This document shows, piece after piece, positions 9,374 through 18,366 of a stretch of DNA of 64,000 nt. The position numbers and the translations under genes were made by a program. The stretch spans positions 4,728,501 to 4,792,500 of the forward strand of contig NZ_CP119421.1 of the NCBI RefSeq assembly GCF_030506305.1, given 5' to 3'. This DNA is from Porifericola rhodea (GTDB lineage Bacteria; Bacteroidota; Bacteroidia; Cytophagales; Cyclobacteriaceae). The notes under the pieces were generated by a model, which was given only the letters and a program-made list of their open reading frames with translations, was not told where the DNA came from and did no database searches. The first letter of the stretch is position 1. The number at the start of each line of letters is the position of its first letter.

Positions 9374-9412
9374 GAATAGAATTATATTATCATATGTAAG
9401 CTCTTCTCACCC
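9368..9412 (+). promoter_or_regulatory. Antiterminator hairpin of the ilv attenuator
   Basis: GGGTGAGAA (9368-9376) is a perfect 9-nt complement of TTCTCACCC (9404-9412). Pairing these two strands sequesters most of the left arm of the terminator (9400-9409), so the two structures exclude each other. The first strand overlaps the end and stop codon of the leader peptide. Stalling on the Ile/Val codons at 9341-9355 would leave it free, allowing read-through into ilvD. Confidence 0.8.
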
Positions 9413-9430
9413 TTGAGAAGGGCTTTTTTT
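9398..9430 (+). terminator. Attenuator terminator upstream of ilvD
   Basis: The left arm is 9400-9409 (GCTCTTCTCA) and the right arm 9414-9423 (TGAGAAGGGC). They form ten pairs including one G-U, extended by two A-T pairs at 9398-9399. The loop is four nucleotides and a run of seven T follows at 9424-9430. It lies about 35 nt before the ilvD start, as expected for a transcription attenuator. Confidence 0.88.
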
Positions 9431-9465
9431 ATTCGAAAATTATAAGCACAGCCTTTACTAATAAC

Positions 9466-11148
9466 ATGGAAAACAAATTAAACAAGTACAGTCAGACAAT
9501 CACGCAGGACGAATCCTTGCCCGCTGCCCAAGCTATGTTATATGGCGTAGGTCTCAAAGACGAAGACTTTGATAAAGCACAGGTAGGCATCGTGAGTACC
9601 GGTTACGAGGGAAATACTTGTAACATGCACCTCAATGGTTTTGCCAAAGATGTAAAATCTTCGGTCAATGCTAATGACCTGGTCGGACTGATATTCCATA
9701 CTATTGGTGTGAGTGATGGTATGTCCATGGGTACTAAAGGTATGTCATATTCTTTACCCTCCCGCGATATTATTGCCGACTCTATAGAAACTGTGGTACG
9801 TGCTCAGTGGTATGATGCTGTTGTACCTATTGTGGGCTGCGATAAGAACATGCCTGGTGCTATGATGGCACTCTCACGCCTTAATCGCCCCGCCATTTTG
9901 GTATATGGCGGTACCATTAGCCCTGGCCATTACAAAGGTGAAGACCTTAACATAGTTTCTGCTTTTGAAGCTTATGGTAAAAAAATTACCGAACAGATAA
10001 CACCTGAAGATTTTAAAGAGATTGTAAAACACTCCTGCCCTACTGCTGGTGCTTGTGGGGGTATGTATACAGCCAATACCATTGCTTCCGCAATTGAGGC
10101 TATGGGAATGAGCTTACCTTATAGTTCTTCAAATCCTGCCACCAGTTCAGCAAAAAAAGAAGAACTTAAACTGGTAGGCCCAGCAATTTACAATCTGTTA
10201 AAAGAAGATATTAAGCCAAGAGATATTATCACCAGAAAGTCTCTTGAAAACGCAATTACCCTGGTTATGGCTTTAGGTGGGTCAACCAATGCTGTACTTC
10301 ACCTGATTGCGATCGCTAAAGCTGCTGAAATTCCTCTAACTCTACAGGACATACAGAAGATCAGTGATAAAACGCCATTTATTGCTGACCTGAAACCCAG
10401 TGGAAAATATTTGATGGAAGACTTACACAACGTTGGTGGAATTCCTGCAGTACTTAAGTTGTTACTACACGAAGGTTACCTGCACGAAGACTGTCTCACT
10501 ATTACAGGTAAGTCCATCAAAGAGAACCTGGATAAAACGAAAGGACTGGAAGAAGGGCAAAAAATCATTTACCCCATGTCTTCTCCGCTAAAAGAGAGCG
10601 GTCACCTACAGATGTTATATGGAAACCTGGCCACTGAAGGCTCTGTAGCCAAAATTACGGGTAAAGAAGGGCTTCGTTTTGAAGGTACAGCTAAAGTATT
10701 TGATGGCGAAGATACTGCTAACCAGGCAATAACCAACCGTGAAATAAAAGAGGGAGATGTAGTGGTCATTCGCTACGAAGGTCCTAAGGGGGGGCCGGGC
10801 ATGCGCGAAATGCTTAAGCCTACCTCTGCCATTATGGGAGCCGGACTAGGTAAAAGTGTAGCCCTTATTACAGATGGCCGTTTTTCTGGAGGAACTCATG
10901 GCTTTGTAGTAGGTCATATTACACCTGAAGCCTATGAAGGTGGAGCTATAGGCTTATTACAAGATGGTGACAAAATCACTATTGATGCAGCCAATAATGA
11001 ACTCAGCGTTGACCTGAGTGACGAAGAGCTAGAAAACAGACGCAAAGCCTGGATAAAACCAGAACCTAAAGTAAAAAGCGGAACGCTTTATAAGTATATG
11101 AAAAATGTGTCGTCTGCATCTGAAGGATGTGTGACTGACCAGTTTTAA
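9466..11148 (+). CDS. ilvD: Dihydroxy-acid dehydratase
   Basis: A 560-residue Fe-S enzyme that dehydrates 2,3-dihydroxy-isovalerate and 2,3-dihydroxy-3-methylvalerate to the 2-oxo acids, feeding valine, leucine and isoleucine. The three cluster-associated cysteines are in [18 protein letters not shown] and [14 protein letters not shown]. The C-terminal half has the [12 protein letters not shown] and [10 protein letters not shown] signatures. Length is normal. It is the first structural gene behind the attenuator; ilvB follows after 33 nt. Confidence 0.96.
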   Translation: MENKLNKYSQTITQDESLPAAQAMLYGVGLKDEDFDKAQVGIVSTGYEGNTCNMHLNGFAKDVKSSVNANDLVGLIFHTIGVSDGMSMGTKGMSYSLPSRDIIADSIETVVRAQWYDAVVPIVGCDKNMPGAMMALSRLNRPAILVYGGTISPGHYKGEDLNIVSAFEAYGKKITEQITPEDFKEIVKHSCPTAGACGGMYTANTIASAIEAMGMSLPYSSSNPATSSAKKEELKLVGPAIYNLLKEDIKPRDIITRKSLENAITLVMALGGSTNAVLHLIAIAKAAEIPLTLQDIQKISDKTPFIADLKPSGKYLMEDLHNVGGIPAVLKLLLHEGYLHEDCLTITGKSIKENLDKTKGLEEGQKIIYPMSSPLKESGHLQMLYGNLATEGSVAKITGKEGLRFEGTAKVFDGEDTANQAITNREIKEGDVVVIRYEGPKGGPGMREMLKPTSAIMGAGLGKSVALITDGRFSGGTHGFVVGHITPEAYEGGAIGLLQDGDKITIDAANNELSVDLSDEELENRRKAWIKPEPKVKSGTLYKYMKNVSSASEGCVTDQF

Positions 11149-11181
11149 TCAATTTATTGACGAATTTATAAACCAGTAACT

Positions 11182-12945
11182 ATGTCAATAGCCACCGAAA
11201 ACGCACAGAAAATCGCTGTTAAGGGAAATACTCCCAAACATGATAAGACGAACAAGATAGTCAGCGGCTCAGAGGCCCTGATACTATCCCTGATTGAAGA
11301 AGGCGTGGATACAATATTTGGCTACCCTGGTGGAGCAATTATGCCCATCTATGATGCCCTTTATCATTACCGCCACGTCCTTAACCACACACTTGTGCGT
11401 CATGAGCAGGGAGCCACCCATGCTGCGGAAGGCTACGCACAAATGGCTGGTAAGCCCGGTGTATGCTTTGCCACCTCCGGGCCCGGAGCTACGAACCTCA
11501 TCACTGGTATTGCAGATGCAATGCTGGATTCAGTACCTATCGTTTGTATTACTGGTCAGGTGCCTGAAAAGTTCTTAGGTACAGACGCTTTTCAGGAAAC
11601 TGACGTAATGAGTCTGGCCATGCCCATTACTAAATGGTGCTATCAGGTAGCTGATGCCGATGAAATTCCATACATCGTCGCGAAAGCGTTTTACATTGCT
11701 CGTTCTGGTCGTCCTGGTCCCGTGCTGATAGATATTACTAAATGTGCTCAGTTTAACCAGCTAAAAAAACCATTCAAGTACGAAAAACGCCGCCAGATTA
11801 AGGGCTATAAACCAGCATGCAAGCCTAGAGAAAAGGATATAAGCAAGGCTGCCGAGCTTTTGAACAATGCTAAACGTCCATTCCTTTTTGTAGGGCATGG
11901 GGTGTTGCTCTCCAAAGCAGAAAAAGACCTGCTTGCATTTATTGAGAAAACGGATATTCCTGTAGCCAGCACATTGCTAGGGCTTTCTGCCTTCCCTACG
12001 GATCATCCTAACTATGTGGGTATGCTGGGTATGCATGGTAATTATGCGCCCAACAAACTGACGAACAAAGCTGATGTCATCATATCTGTTGGAATGCGCT
12101 TTGACGATAGAGTAACCGGAAACCTGGATACTTACGCCAAGCAGGCCAAAATTATTCATGTAGATATTGATCATGCTGAAATGGGTAAAAATGTTACCCC
12201 AACCGTACCTCTGATCGCAGATGCCAAAGAAGCTCTTCAGGCATTACTTCCTGTAGTGAATGAGAACAAGCACGAAAGCTGGCATCTGGAGTTTAAAAAA
12301 CTACATGACGAAGAATATGAGAAAGTAATTAAAAAAGACTTTCAGGCTGAAGGCGAACATATCAAAATGGCTGAAGTAATTCGTCGCTTAAGTGAGAAAA
12401 CCGATGGTGAGGCTGTAATTGTAGCTGACGTAGGACAGCACCAGATGTCTGCTGCACGTTATTCTAAATTCAGGAGAACTGACAGTTGGCTCACTTCCGG
12501 TGGTCTGGGCACTATGGGCTACGCCCTACCTTCTGCCTTTGGTGCTAAAATGGGTGCTCCTGACCGTGAAGTTGTCGCCGTAATTGGTGATGGATGTTTT
12601 CAGATGACAATTCAGGAGTTAGGCACTATCGCCCAGAGTGGGCTGCCGGTCAAAATAATTGTACTCAATAACAACTTTCTGGGTATGGTAAGGCAGTGGC
12701 AGCAGCTTTTCTTTGACAACCGATACTCCTTTGTAGAACTGTCAAACCCAGATTTTATCACTATCGCCAAGGGTTTTGGCATTAACGGGCAGCGTTGTAC
12801 GCATACCGATGACCTGGATGCATCTCTGGATACTCTACTTAACTCCAAAGAAGCTTACTTACTGGAAATTGTAGTAGAGAAAGAAACCAACGTATTTCCG
12901 ATGGTACCTTCAGGCATGGGCGTAGACGATATTCGTCTGGAGTAA
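11182..12945 (+). CDS. ilvB: Acetolactate synthase large subunit
   Basis: A 587-residue ThDP-, FAD- and Mg-dependent enzyme that condenses pyruvate with pyruvate or 2-oxobutyrate. The N-terminal PYR domain has GYPGGAIMPIYDAL and the activating Glu in RHEQGATHAAEGYA. The central domain carries the FAD region (GMLGMHGNYAPN). The C-terminal ThDP motif runs from GDGCFQM to LNNNFLGMVRQWQ. About 30 extra residues at the N-terminus precede the domain start. It is followed after about 105 nt, including a hairpin, by the small subunit. Confidence 0.95.
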   Translation: MSIATENAQKIAVKGNTPKHDKTNKIVSGSEALILSLIEEGVDTIFGYPGGAIMPIYDALYHYRHVLNHTLVRHEQGATHAAEGYAQMAGKPGVCFATSGPGATNLITGIADAMLDSVPIVCITGQVPEKFLGTDAFQETDVMSLAMPITKWCYQVADADEIPYIVAKAFYIARSGRPGPVLIDITKCAQFNQLKKPFKYEKRRQIKGYKPACKPREKDISKAAELLNNAKRPFLFVGHGVLLSKAEKDLLAFIEKTDIPVASTLLGLSAFPTDHPNYVGMLGMHGNYAPNKLTNKADVIISVGMRFDDRVTGNLDTYAKQAKIIHVDIDHAEMGKNVTPTVPLIADAKEALQALLPVVNENKHESWHLEFKKLHDEEYEKVIKKDFQAEGEHIKMAEVIRRLSEKTDGEAVIVADVGQHQMSAARYSKFRRTDSWLTSGGLGTMGYALPSAFGAKMGAPDREVVAVIGDGCFQMTIQELGTIAQSGLPVKIIVLNNNFLGMVRQWQQLFFDNRYSFVELSNPDFITIAKGFGINGQRCTHTDDLDASLDTLLNSKEAYLLEIVVEKETNVFPMVPSGMGVDDIRLE

Positions 12946-12986
12946 GCTTAAGTCTTGCACATTAATTTTTTAAGATAATTTAAGAG

Positions 12987-13018
12987 AGTTGCAGGTATTA
13001 TCTGCTATGCCTGCAACT
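12987..13018 (+). repeat. Hairpin between ilvB and ilvN
   Basis: AGTTGCAGG (12987-12995) and CCTGCAACT (13010-13018) form a perfect 9-bp stem with a 14-nt loop. No T-tract follows, so it is not a classical terminator. A processing, stability or translational-balance element between the two synthase subunits is possible. Confidence 0.55.
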
Positions 13019-13051
13019 GTCACTCACGAGCTAGAAATAACCTATTAACGT

Positions 13052-13627
13052 ATGAAAAGGCGTTACACCATCATTGTATTCACCGAAAATAACTTTGGTT
13101 TACTAAACCGAATTACTATTATCTTCTCACGCAGAAGAATAAACATAGAAAGCCTTACCGTTTCTGAAACAGAGCGAAAAGGCGTGTCCCGCTTTACCAT
13201 AGTCATAGATTATGATGAAACAAAAATACAGAAGCTGATCCAGCAGATCAGAAAGATCATTGGTGTACTCGTCGTATTCCATAACGAAGATGATCAGGTA
13301 TTTTTCGGACAGATTGCCTACTTCAAAGTGATAACCAGCTCTTTTGAGGAGCGCGAGAAAGTAATGGAAATAGCCCACCGGCACCAGGCAAAGATTGCCT
13401 TCTCTGCCGGAGACTATGTCGTAATTGAGAAAACCGGCAAAGAAGAAGACATTTCCACCACCTTACACCTACTTGAGCCTCATGGTGTGGTAGAATACTG
13501 TAAGTCAGGTAGAATAGCGATTGTAAAGGATCAGCATCGTTTTAGCAAATACGCAAAAAATATGGACCCCGAAGGTTGGTATTCTGATGAAGAATTTCAT
13601 GAGCTACCCCTAAACGGCAAACACTAA
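13052..13627 (+). CDS. ilvN: Acetolactate synthase regulatory (small) subunit
   Basis: A 191-residue subunit that activates IlvB and confers valine sensitivity. An N-terminal ACT domain occupies about residues 3-75 (YTIIVFTENNFGLLNRITIIFSRRRIN as separate short motifs), and a second ACT-like domain fills the C-terminal half. This is the long form of the subunit (usually 160-190 residues). It lies between ilvB and ilvC and 38 nt before ilvC. Some nomenclatures use ilvH for this subunit. Confidence 0.93.
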   Translation: MKRRYTIIVFTENNFGLLNRITIIFSRRRINIESLTVSETERKGVSRFTIVIDYDETKIQKLIQQIRKIIGVLVVFHNEDDQVFFGQIAYFKVITSSFEEREKVMEIAHRHQAKIAFSAGDYVVIEKTGKEEDISTTLHLLEPHGVVEYCKSGRIAIVKDQHRFSKYAKNMDPEGWYSDEEFHELPLNGKH

Positions 13628-13664
13628 ATTTAATCATTCAATACAACCAAAATCAAATTACAAA

Positions 13665-14708
13665 ATGGCAAAAATCAATTTCGGTGGCGTAGAAGAGGAA
13701 GTAGTAACCAGAGAAGAATTTCCTCTGGAAAAGGCTAGAGAAGTACTCAAAGACGAAACCATCGCGGTACTTGGATATGGAGTTCAGGGACCTGGCCAGG
13801 CACTTAACCTTAAAGATAATGGCTTCAACGTAATCGTTGGGCAAAGAAAAGACTCTAAAACCTGGGACAAAGCAGTTGCAGACGGCTGGGTACCTGGTGA
13901 AACTCTTTTTGAACTAGACGAAGCTTGCGAGAAAGGTACTATACTACAGTACTTGCTTTCTGATGCCGGACAGATTGCTCTTTGGCCTAAAGTGAAGTCT
14001 TACCTTAAGCCCGGTAAAACCTTATACTTCTCTCACGGATTTGGCGTAACTTATAAAGACCAGACCGGAATTGAGCCCCCTGCCGATGTAGACGTTATTT
14101 TGGTAGCGCCTAAAGGTTCTGGTACCAGCTTAAGAAGGCTATTCCTGGCAGGTAAAGGTCTGAACTCAAGCTTTGCAATCCATCAGGATGCTACTGGAAA
14201 AGCTCGTGAAAAGGTGATTGCCCTAGGTATTGGCGTAGGCTCAGGTTACCTGTTTGAAACTGACTTTAAAAAAGAAGTATACAGTGACCTTACCGGAGAA
14301 AGAGGAAGCTTAATGGGCGCTATTCAGGGTCTGTTTGCTGCCCAGTACGACCTACTAAGAAAAAGAGGACACTCTCCTTCTGAAGCGTTTAACGAAACCG
14401 TAGAAGAAGCTACTGAGTCACTTTACCCTCTTATCGCTGAAAACGGTATGGACTGGATGTATGCTAACTGCTCTACCACAGCACAAAGAGGTGCTCTTGA
14501 CTGGTGGAAAAAATTTAGAGATGCCGTAGCTCCTGTTTTTGAAGACCTATACGATAGTGTAGCAAGCGGAAATGAAGCTAAAATAACAATTGAAGCTAAC
14601 TCTAAAGCAGATTACCGTCCTAAACTTGAAAAAGAGCTGGATGAGCTAAGAGAATCAGAAATGTGGAAAGCTGGCGCTCAGGTGAGAAAGCTTCGTCCGA
14701 AAGAATAA
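13665..14708 (+). CDS. ilvC: Ketol-acid reductoisomerase (class I)
   Basis: A 347-residue enzyme that isomerises and reduces acetolactate with NAD(P)H and Mg. The N-terminal Rossmann motif is LGYGVQGPGQALN, followed by VGQRKDSKTW, whose Arg and Ser are the usual NADPH 2'-phosphate contacts. The knotted C-terminal domain has SDLTGERGSLMGAIQG with metal-binding acids and ends at residue 347, the class I length. It starts 38 nt after ilvN and ends 4 nt before ilvA. Confidence 0.95.
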   Translation: MAKINFGGVEEEVVTREEFPLEKAREVLKDETIAVLGYGVQGPGQALNLKDNGFNVIVGQRKDSKTWDKAVADGWVPGETLFELDEACEKGTILQYLLSDAGQIALWPKVKSYLKPGKTLYFSHGFGVTYKDQTGIEPPADVDVILVAPKGSGTSLRRLFLAGKGLNSSFAIHQDATGKAREKVIALGIGVGSGYLFETDFKKEVYSDLTGERGSLMGAIQGLFAAQYDLLRKRGHSPSEAFNETVEEATESLYPLIAENGMDWMYANCSTTAQRGALDWWKKFRDAVAPVFEDLYDSVASGNEAKITIEANSKADYRPKLEKELDELRESEMWKAGAQVRKLRPKE

Positions 14709-14712
14709 CTCT

Positions 14713-15984
14713 ATGAAAGATACTATCACATCCGGTAAAAAAATGATACCGGTAGAGAATATTATCAATGCAGCACAAAGAATAAAAGGGGTAGCTTATC
14801 ATACCCCTTTTATGCATAATATTAACCTTAGTGATCAGTATGAGGCTAATATTTTTCTTAAAAGAGAAGACCTTCAGGTAGTAAGGTCCTATAAATTGCG
14901 TGGGGCATATAATAAAATTAGCAGCCTGCAACCCTCGAAACTTACTAATGGTGTAGTATGTGCAAGTGCAGGTAATCATGCCCAGGGTGTAGCCTATGCC
15001 TGTAACAAGCTGGGGATCAAAGGATATATCTACATGCCTAACCCTACACCCAAACAAAAGGTAAAGCAGGTGCAAATGTTTGGCAAAGAGCATGTCCATA
15101 TTGAGCTGGTTGGCGACACTTTTGACGATGCCTATGCTAAAGCTATGGCCTTTTGCCAGGAGCAGGAAGCTCAGTTTATACCTCCTTTTGATGATGAAAA
15201 AATTATTGAAGGTCAGGGTACTGTGGGTTACGAGATTCTTCAGGATACTGACGCTCCCATAGATTACCTTTTTGTACCTATTGGCGGTGGCGGACTCTCT
15301 GCCGGTGTAGGTAGTTATTTTAAACAAGTAAGCCCTCATACCAAAATCATTGGGCTTGAGCCTGCTGGGGCACCTGCCATGATCAAATCTCTGGAACAGG
15401 GAGAAGTTATTACACTGGATAAGATTGACAAGTTTGTAGATGGGGCAGCCGTTAAACGTGTAGGAGATTTAAACTACAATGTTTGTCAGCATGTATTAGA
15501 TGATGCGGTTACTATTCCTGAGGGCAAAATTTGTGATACTATCCTCAAACTGTATAACGAAGAGGCTATTGTTGTAGAACCTGCCGGGGCCATGTCTATC
15601 GCCGCCCTTGATTTTTTTAAAGACGAAATAAAGGGTAAAAACGTATGCTGTGTAGTTAGTGGGGGTAACAACGATATTACCCGAATGGAGGAAATTAAAG
15701 AAAGGGCCCTACTCTACAATGGCCTTAAGCACTACTTTATCATTCGTTTTCCTCAACGTGCCGGGGCCCTCAAAGAATTTGTAGCAGAAGTATTGGGTCC
15801 TAATGATGATATCACCCACTTTGAGTATACAAAGAAAAACAACAGAGAAAGAGGTCCTGCCATGGTGGGTATAGAACTACAATCTGCCAACGACTATGAA
15901 GGCCTCATTAAAAGGCTGAACGCTCACCATATTGCATATCAGGTACTAAACGATAAATTTGATTTCTTTCACTTCCTGATATAA
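14713..15984 (+). CDS. ilvA: Threonine dehydratase (biosynthetic type, one ACT-like domain)
   Basis: A 423-residue PLP enzyme that deaminates threonine to 2-oxobutyrate, the isoleucine precursor. The Schiff-base Lys is in RSYKLRGAYNKIS (near residue 66) and the phosphate-binding glycine loop is GGGGLSAGV. After about residue 330 a shorter ACT-like domain follows (HYFIIRFPQRAGALKEFVAEVLG), as in the Corynebacterium-type enzyme. E. coli IlvA has two. It is last in ilvDBNCA, starting 4 nt after ilvC and ending at a strong terminator. An internal ATG at 14743 is a possible alternative start. Confidence 0.93.
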   Translation: MKDTITSGKKMIPVENIINAAQRIKGVAYHTPFMHNINLSDQYEANIFLKREDLQVVRSYKLRGAYNKISSLQPSKLTNGVVCASAGNHAQGVAYACNKLGIKGYIYMPNPTPKQKVKQVQMFGKEHVHIELVGDTFDDAYAKAMAFCQEQEAQFIPPFDDEKIIEGQGTVGYEILQDTDAPIDYLFVPIGGGGLSAGVGSYFKQVSPHTKIIGLEPAGAPAMIKSLEQGEVITLDKIDKFVDGAAVKRVGDLNYNVCQHVLDDAVTIPEGKICDTILKLYNEEAIVVEPAGAMSIAALDFFKDEIKGKNVCCVVSGGNNDITRMEEIKERALLYNGLKHYFIIRFPQRAGALKEFVAEVLGPNDDITHFEYTKKNNRERGPAMVGIELQSANDYEGLIKRLNAHHIAYQVLNDKFDFFHFLI

Positions 15985-15985
15985 A

Positions 15986-16021
15986 AAAAGGCTTGTCAGT
16001 AAAATGACAAGCCTTTTTTTG
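15986..16021. terminator. Bidirectional terminator at the end of ilvA
   Basis: AAGGCTTGTCA (15988 on) pairs perfectly with TGACAAGCCTT (to 16014) around a 6-nt loop. An A-run precedes it and a T-run follows, so it can end both the ilv operon and the minus-strand gene at 16037. Confidence 0.9.
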
Positions 16022-16036
16022 TAATCTCAAACGAGC

Positions 16037-16492
16037 TTATTCGCCGGCAGAAGCGCTGGCATCACTTTTACTAGCTCTGATTGACTCTACAATCTCAGAG
16101 TATCTAGATCTTACTCTGGCATCAGAAGCAATAGCTTTCTTTACAGTGCTATAATCTTTTGCACCTAATACTCTTTTGATCAGGGTTTTATAAGCATCAG
16201 TAAACTCAGTTTTTCTGTCGCTTTCCATGCTTTGCACCTTCTCAATGAACTGCTTCTCAGAGTCGTTAGCAGGAGTTTCACCGCCAGCTAGCGCATTATA
16301 ACGATTTTTAATAGCAGGATCCTGCTTCTCTACATAGTCAGTAATCTGAGCAGAAAGCTCAGTAGCAAAAAGTTGCTTGGTTTCTTCTACAATAGCAAAT
16401 TTATAAAGCTGCTGATCAGATACCTCGTCCTGAGCCTGTACAGCAGATAGAGAAAAAACAGATACGAATAGTAGAGATAAAAATACTTTCAT
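16037..16492 (-). CDS. Small secreted protein of unknown function
   Basis: About 151 residues. The signal peptide MKVFLSLLFVSVFSLSAVQA is followed by QDEVSDQQL, a convincing type I cleavage site. The frame is open for 7 more codons (to 16513), but starting at 16492 gives a clean signal peptide. The mature part is charged and helical (EETKQLFATELSAQITDYVEKQD) and ends in a Ser/Ala-rich tail. It resembles the DUF4168-type helical periplasmic proteins only loosely, so I do not assign a family. It is monocistronic and shares a terminator with ilvA. Confidence 0.72.
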   Translation of the reverse strand: MKVFLSLLFVSVFSLSAVQAQDEVSDQQLYKFAIVEETKQLFATELSAQITDYVEKQDPAIKNRYNALAGGETPANDSEKQFIEKVQSMESDRKTEFTDAYKTLIKRVLGAKDYSTVKKAIASDARVRSRYSEIVESIRASKSDASASAGE

Positions 16493-16684
16493 GATTGAAG
16501 TTTTCTGTGTCATTCTTTTAATCTTTTAATTAAAATAACAAATTAATAATAGTAAACAGAGTAATTGAAGTAAGTAAAACTATTAAAGTTTTATGGGTTT
16601 AGTAATAAAACGTATTAAGCCTAATTAAATTTCTCAAATATGCTAAAATCAGGTCAAAATATCCATAAAGTTTAGTATTAAATA

Positions 16685-16714
16685 TTGAAAAATTCAAAAA
16701 TTGCAATTTTTCAA
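16685..16714. repeat. Nested perfect inverted repeat
   Basis: TTGAAAAATT (16685-16694) and AATTTTTCAA (16705-16714) are perfect complements. Inside them lies a 16-bp perfect palindrome, AAAAATTGCAATTTTT (16696-16711). The two pairings compete. It is 150-185 nt upstream of miaB and could be an operator. Confidence 0.5.
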
Positions 16715-16836
16715 GATATGTAATATGCATAATTCAAAAGAGACAAACACCTAAATTATTGCGCTACATGCATTTCATTTTGTTTAAACGAACTAAAATG
16801 ACTGCCATTTTGTCACGTATTTTAAAGAATAATCCA

Positions 16837-16844
16837 TACCTTTG
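16837..16844 (+). promoter_or_regulatory. -7 element of the miaB promoter
   Basis: TACCTTTG is an exact match to the Bacteroidota TAnnTTTG box, 26 nt before the miaB ATG. TTTTG at 16808-16812 is the nearest -33 candidate, but the spacing is 24 nt rather than about 20. Confidence 0.5.
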
Positions 16845-16870
16845 CGCCATCAAAAAATAAATACTGCTGC

Positions 16871-18328
16871 ATGCAAGATTTGATTAAAGACTTAGACATA
16901 CTTAGCGAGGAGAAAAAACAGGAAAATTGCGAAGTTTTTAAGACCTCTCCGGAGCAGAACACCGGAAAGCAACGAAAGCTTTATGTAGAAAGCTATGGCT
17001 GTCAGATGAATTTTTCTGATAGTGAGATTGTCACTTCTATTATGCAGAAAGAAGGCTTTGATACTACATCTGACTATGAAAGTGCAGACGTTATTCTGCT
17101 CAATACATGCTCTATACGAGACAAAGCCGAACAGACTGTTAGAAAACGTTTGTCTCAATTTAACCAAATTAAAAAAACTAAACCAGAAGTAACGGTAGGT
17201 GTGCTGGGCTGTATGGCAGAACGTCTCAAAAGCAAACTTCTGGAAGAGGAAAAAATAGTTGATCTGGTAGCGGGCCCTGACGCTTACCGAGACCTTCCTA
17301 ATCTGGTTAAACAGGTTGATGAAGGGCAGCGTTCTGTCAACACTTTTCTATCCAGAGAAGAAACTTATGCGGACATAAGTCCAGTTCGCCTTAACTCTAA
17401 TGGAGTAACTGCTTTTATCTCTATTATGAGAGGGTGCGATAATATGTGCTCATTCTGTGTGGTACCTTTTACCAGAGGTAGAGAGCGTAGCCGCGACCCC
17501 TACTCTATTGTAGACGAAGCGCGCCATTTATTTGAGCAGGGATATCGTGAAGTAACACTGCTGGGCCAGAATGTGGATTCTTATAAATGGTCACCTGAAG
17601 TAAACAATAAAGCACGCCTGGAAAGAACAACAGTAAGTGAAGTAATCAACTTCGCCAAGCTTTTAGAAATGGTAGCATTGGTAAGCCCTGACCTTAGAGT
17701 GAGGTTTTCTACCTCACACCCCAAGGACATTACCGATGAGGTGCTTCATACCATGAAGAAGTACGAAAACATCTGCAAGTACATTCACCTTCCGGCACAA
17801 AGTGGTAATACACGTGTACTTGAACTCATGAACCGTACCTATAGTAGAGAATGGTATATCAATCGTGTAGATGCAATCAGAACTATTTTGGGCGAAGACT
17901 GTGGTATATCTTCAGATATGATTGCCGGGTTCTGTACAGAAACGGAAGAGGAACATACTGAGACTTTGACCCTTATGGATTATGTCAAATACGACTTCTC
18001 CTATATGTTCTATTACTCTGAACGCCCGGGTACCCTGGCAGCTAAAAAATACGAAGATGATATACCTTTAGATATTAAAAAAAGAAGGTTAAAGGAGATC
18101 ATAGAAAAGCAACAGCAAATCTCATTGGAAAGAAATCAGCGGGATATCGGAAAGGTATTTAAGGTTTTGGTGGAAGGCACCTCCCGAAAATCTGAAGATG
18201 ACCTGCAAGGAAGAAACTCTGCCAACAAAGTAATAGTATTCCCTAAACAAAATTTTAAAAAAGGCGAATATGTTCATGTATTGGTAAAAGATTGTACAGC
18301 AGCCACCCTTATTGGTGAAGCAGTATAA
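16871..18328 (+). CDS. miaB: tRNA-2-methylthio-N6-isopentenyladenosine-37 synthase
   Basis: A 485-residue radical-SAM methylthiotransferase that adds a methylthio group to i6A37 of tRNAs reading UNN codons. The N-terminal UPF0004 domain ([17 protein letters not shown]) carries the auxiliary-cluster cysteines in GCQ, NTCS and LGCMAE. The radical-SAM motif is [20 protein letters not shown] (CxxxCxxC), near residue 190. A C-terminal TRAM domain follows ([15 protein letters not shown] onwards). About 35 non-conserved residues precede the UPF0004 domain. The RGRERSR motif supports MiaB over RimO or MtaB. The sigma-54 activator follows 38 nt later. Confidence 0.95.
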
Positions 18329-18366
18329 TTAGTTGGAGGATATTTTTTTAAACAAGTAAATACTTT

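Larger units (their letters stand above)
16514..16870. other. Intergenic region before miaB
   Basis: An A/T-rich stretch of about 357 nt between two divergently read genes. It contains the nested inverted repeat at 16685-16714 and a perfect -7 element TACCTTTG at 16837-16844, but no -33 TTTG at the usual 20-nt spacing (the closest ends 24 nt upstream). I see no convincing small gene. Confidence 0.6.

Noticed and set aside
11294-11578. 94-codon open frame inside ilvB, other frame
   Set aside because: It overlaps a full-length, motif-complete ilvB and its translation has no domain-like features; a shadow frame.
14620-15339. 239-codon open frame opposite ilvC/ilvA
   Set aside because: Spans the end of ilvC and half of ilvA antisense, with no recognisable features; both sense genes are intact.
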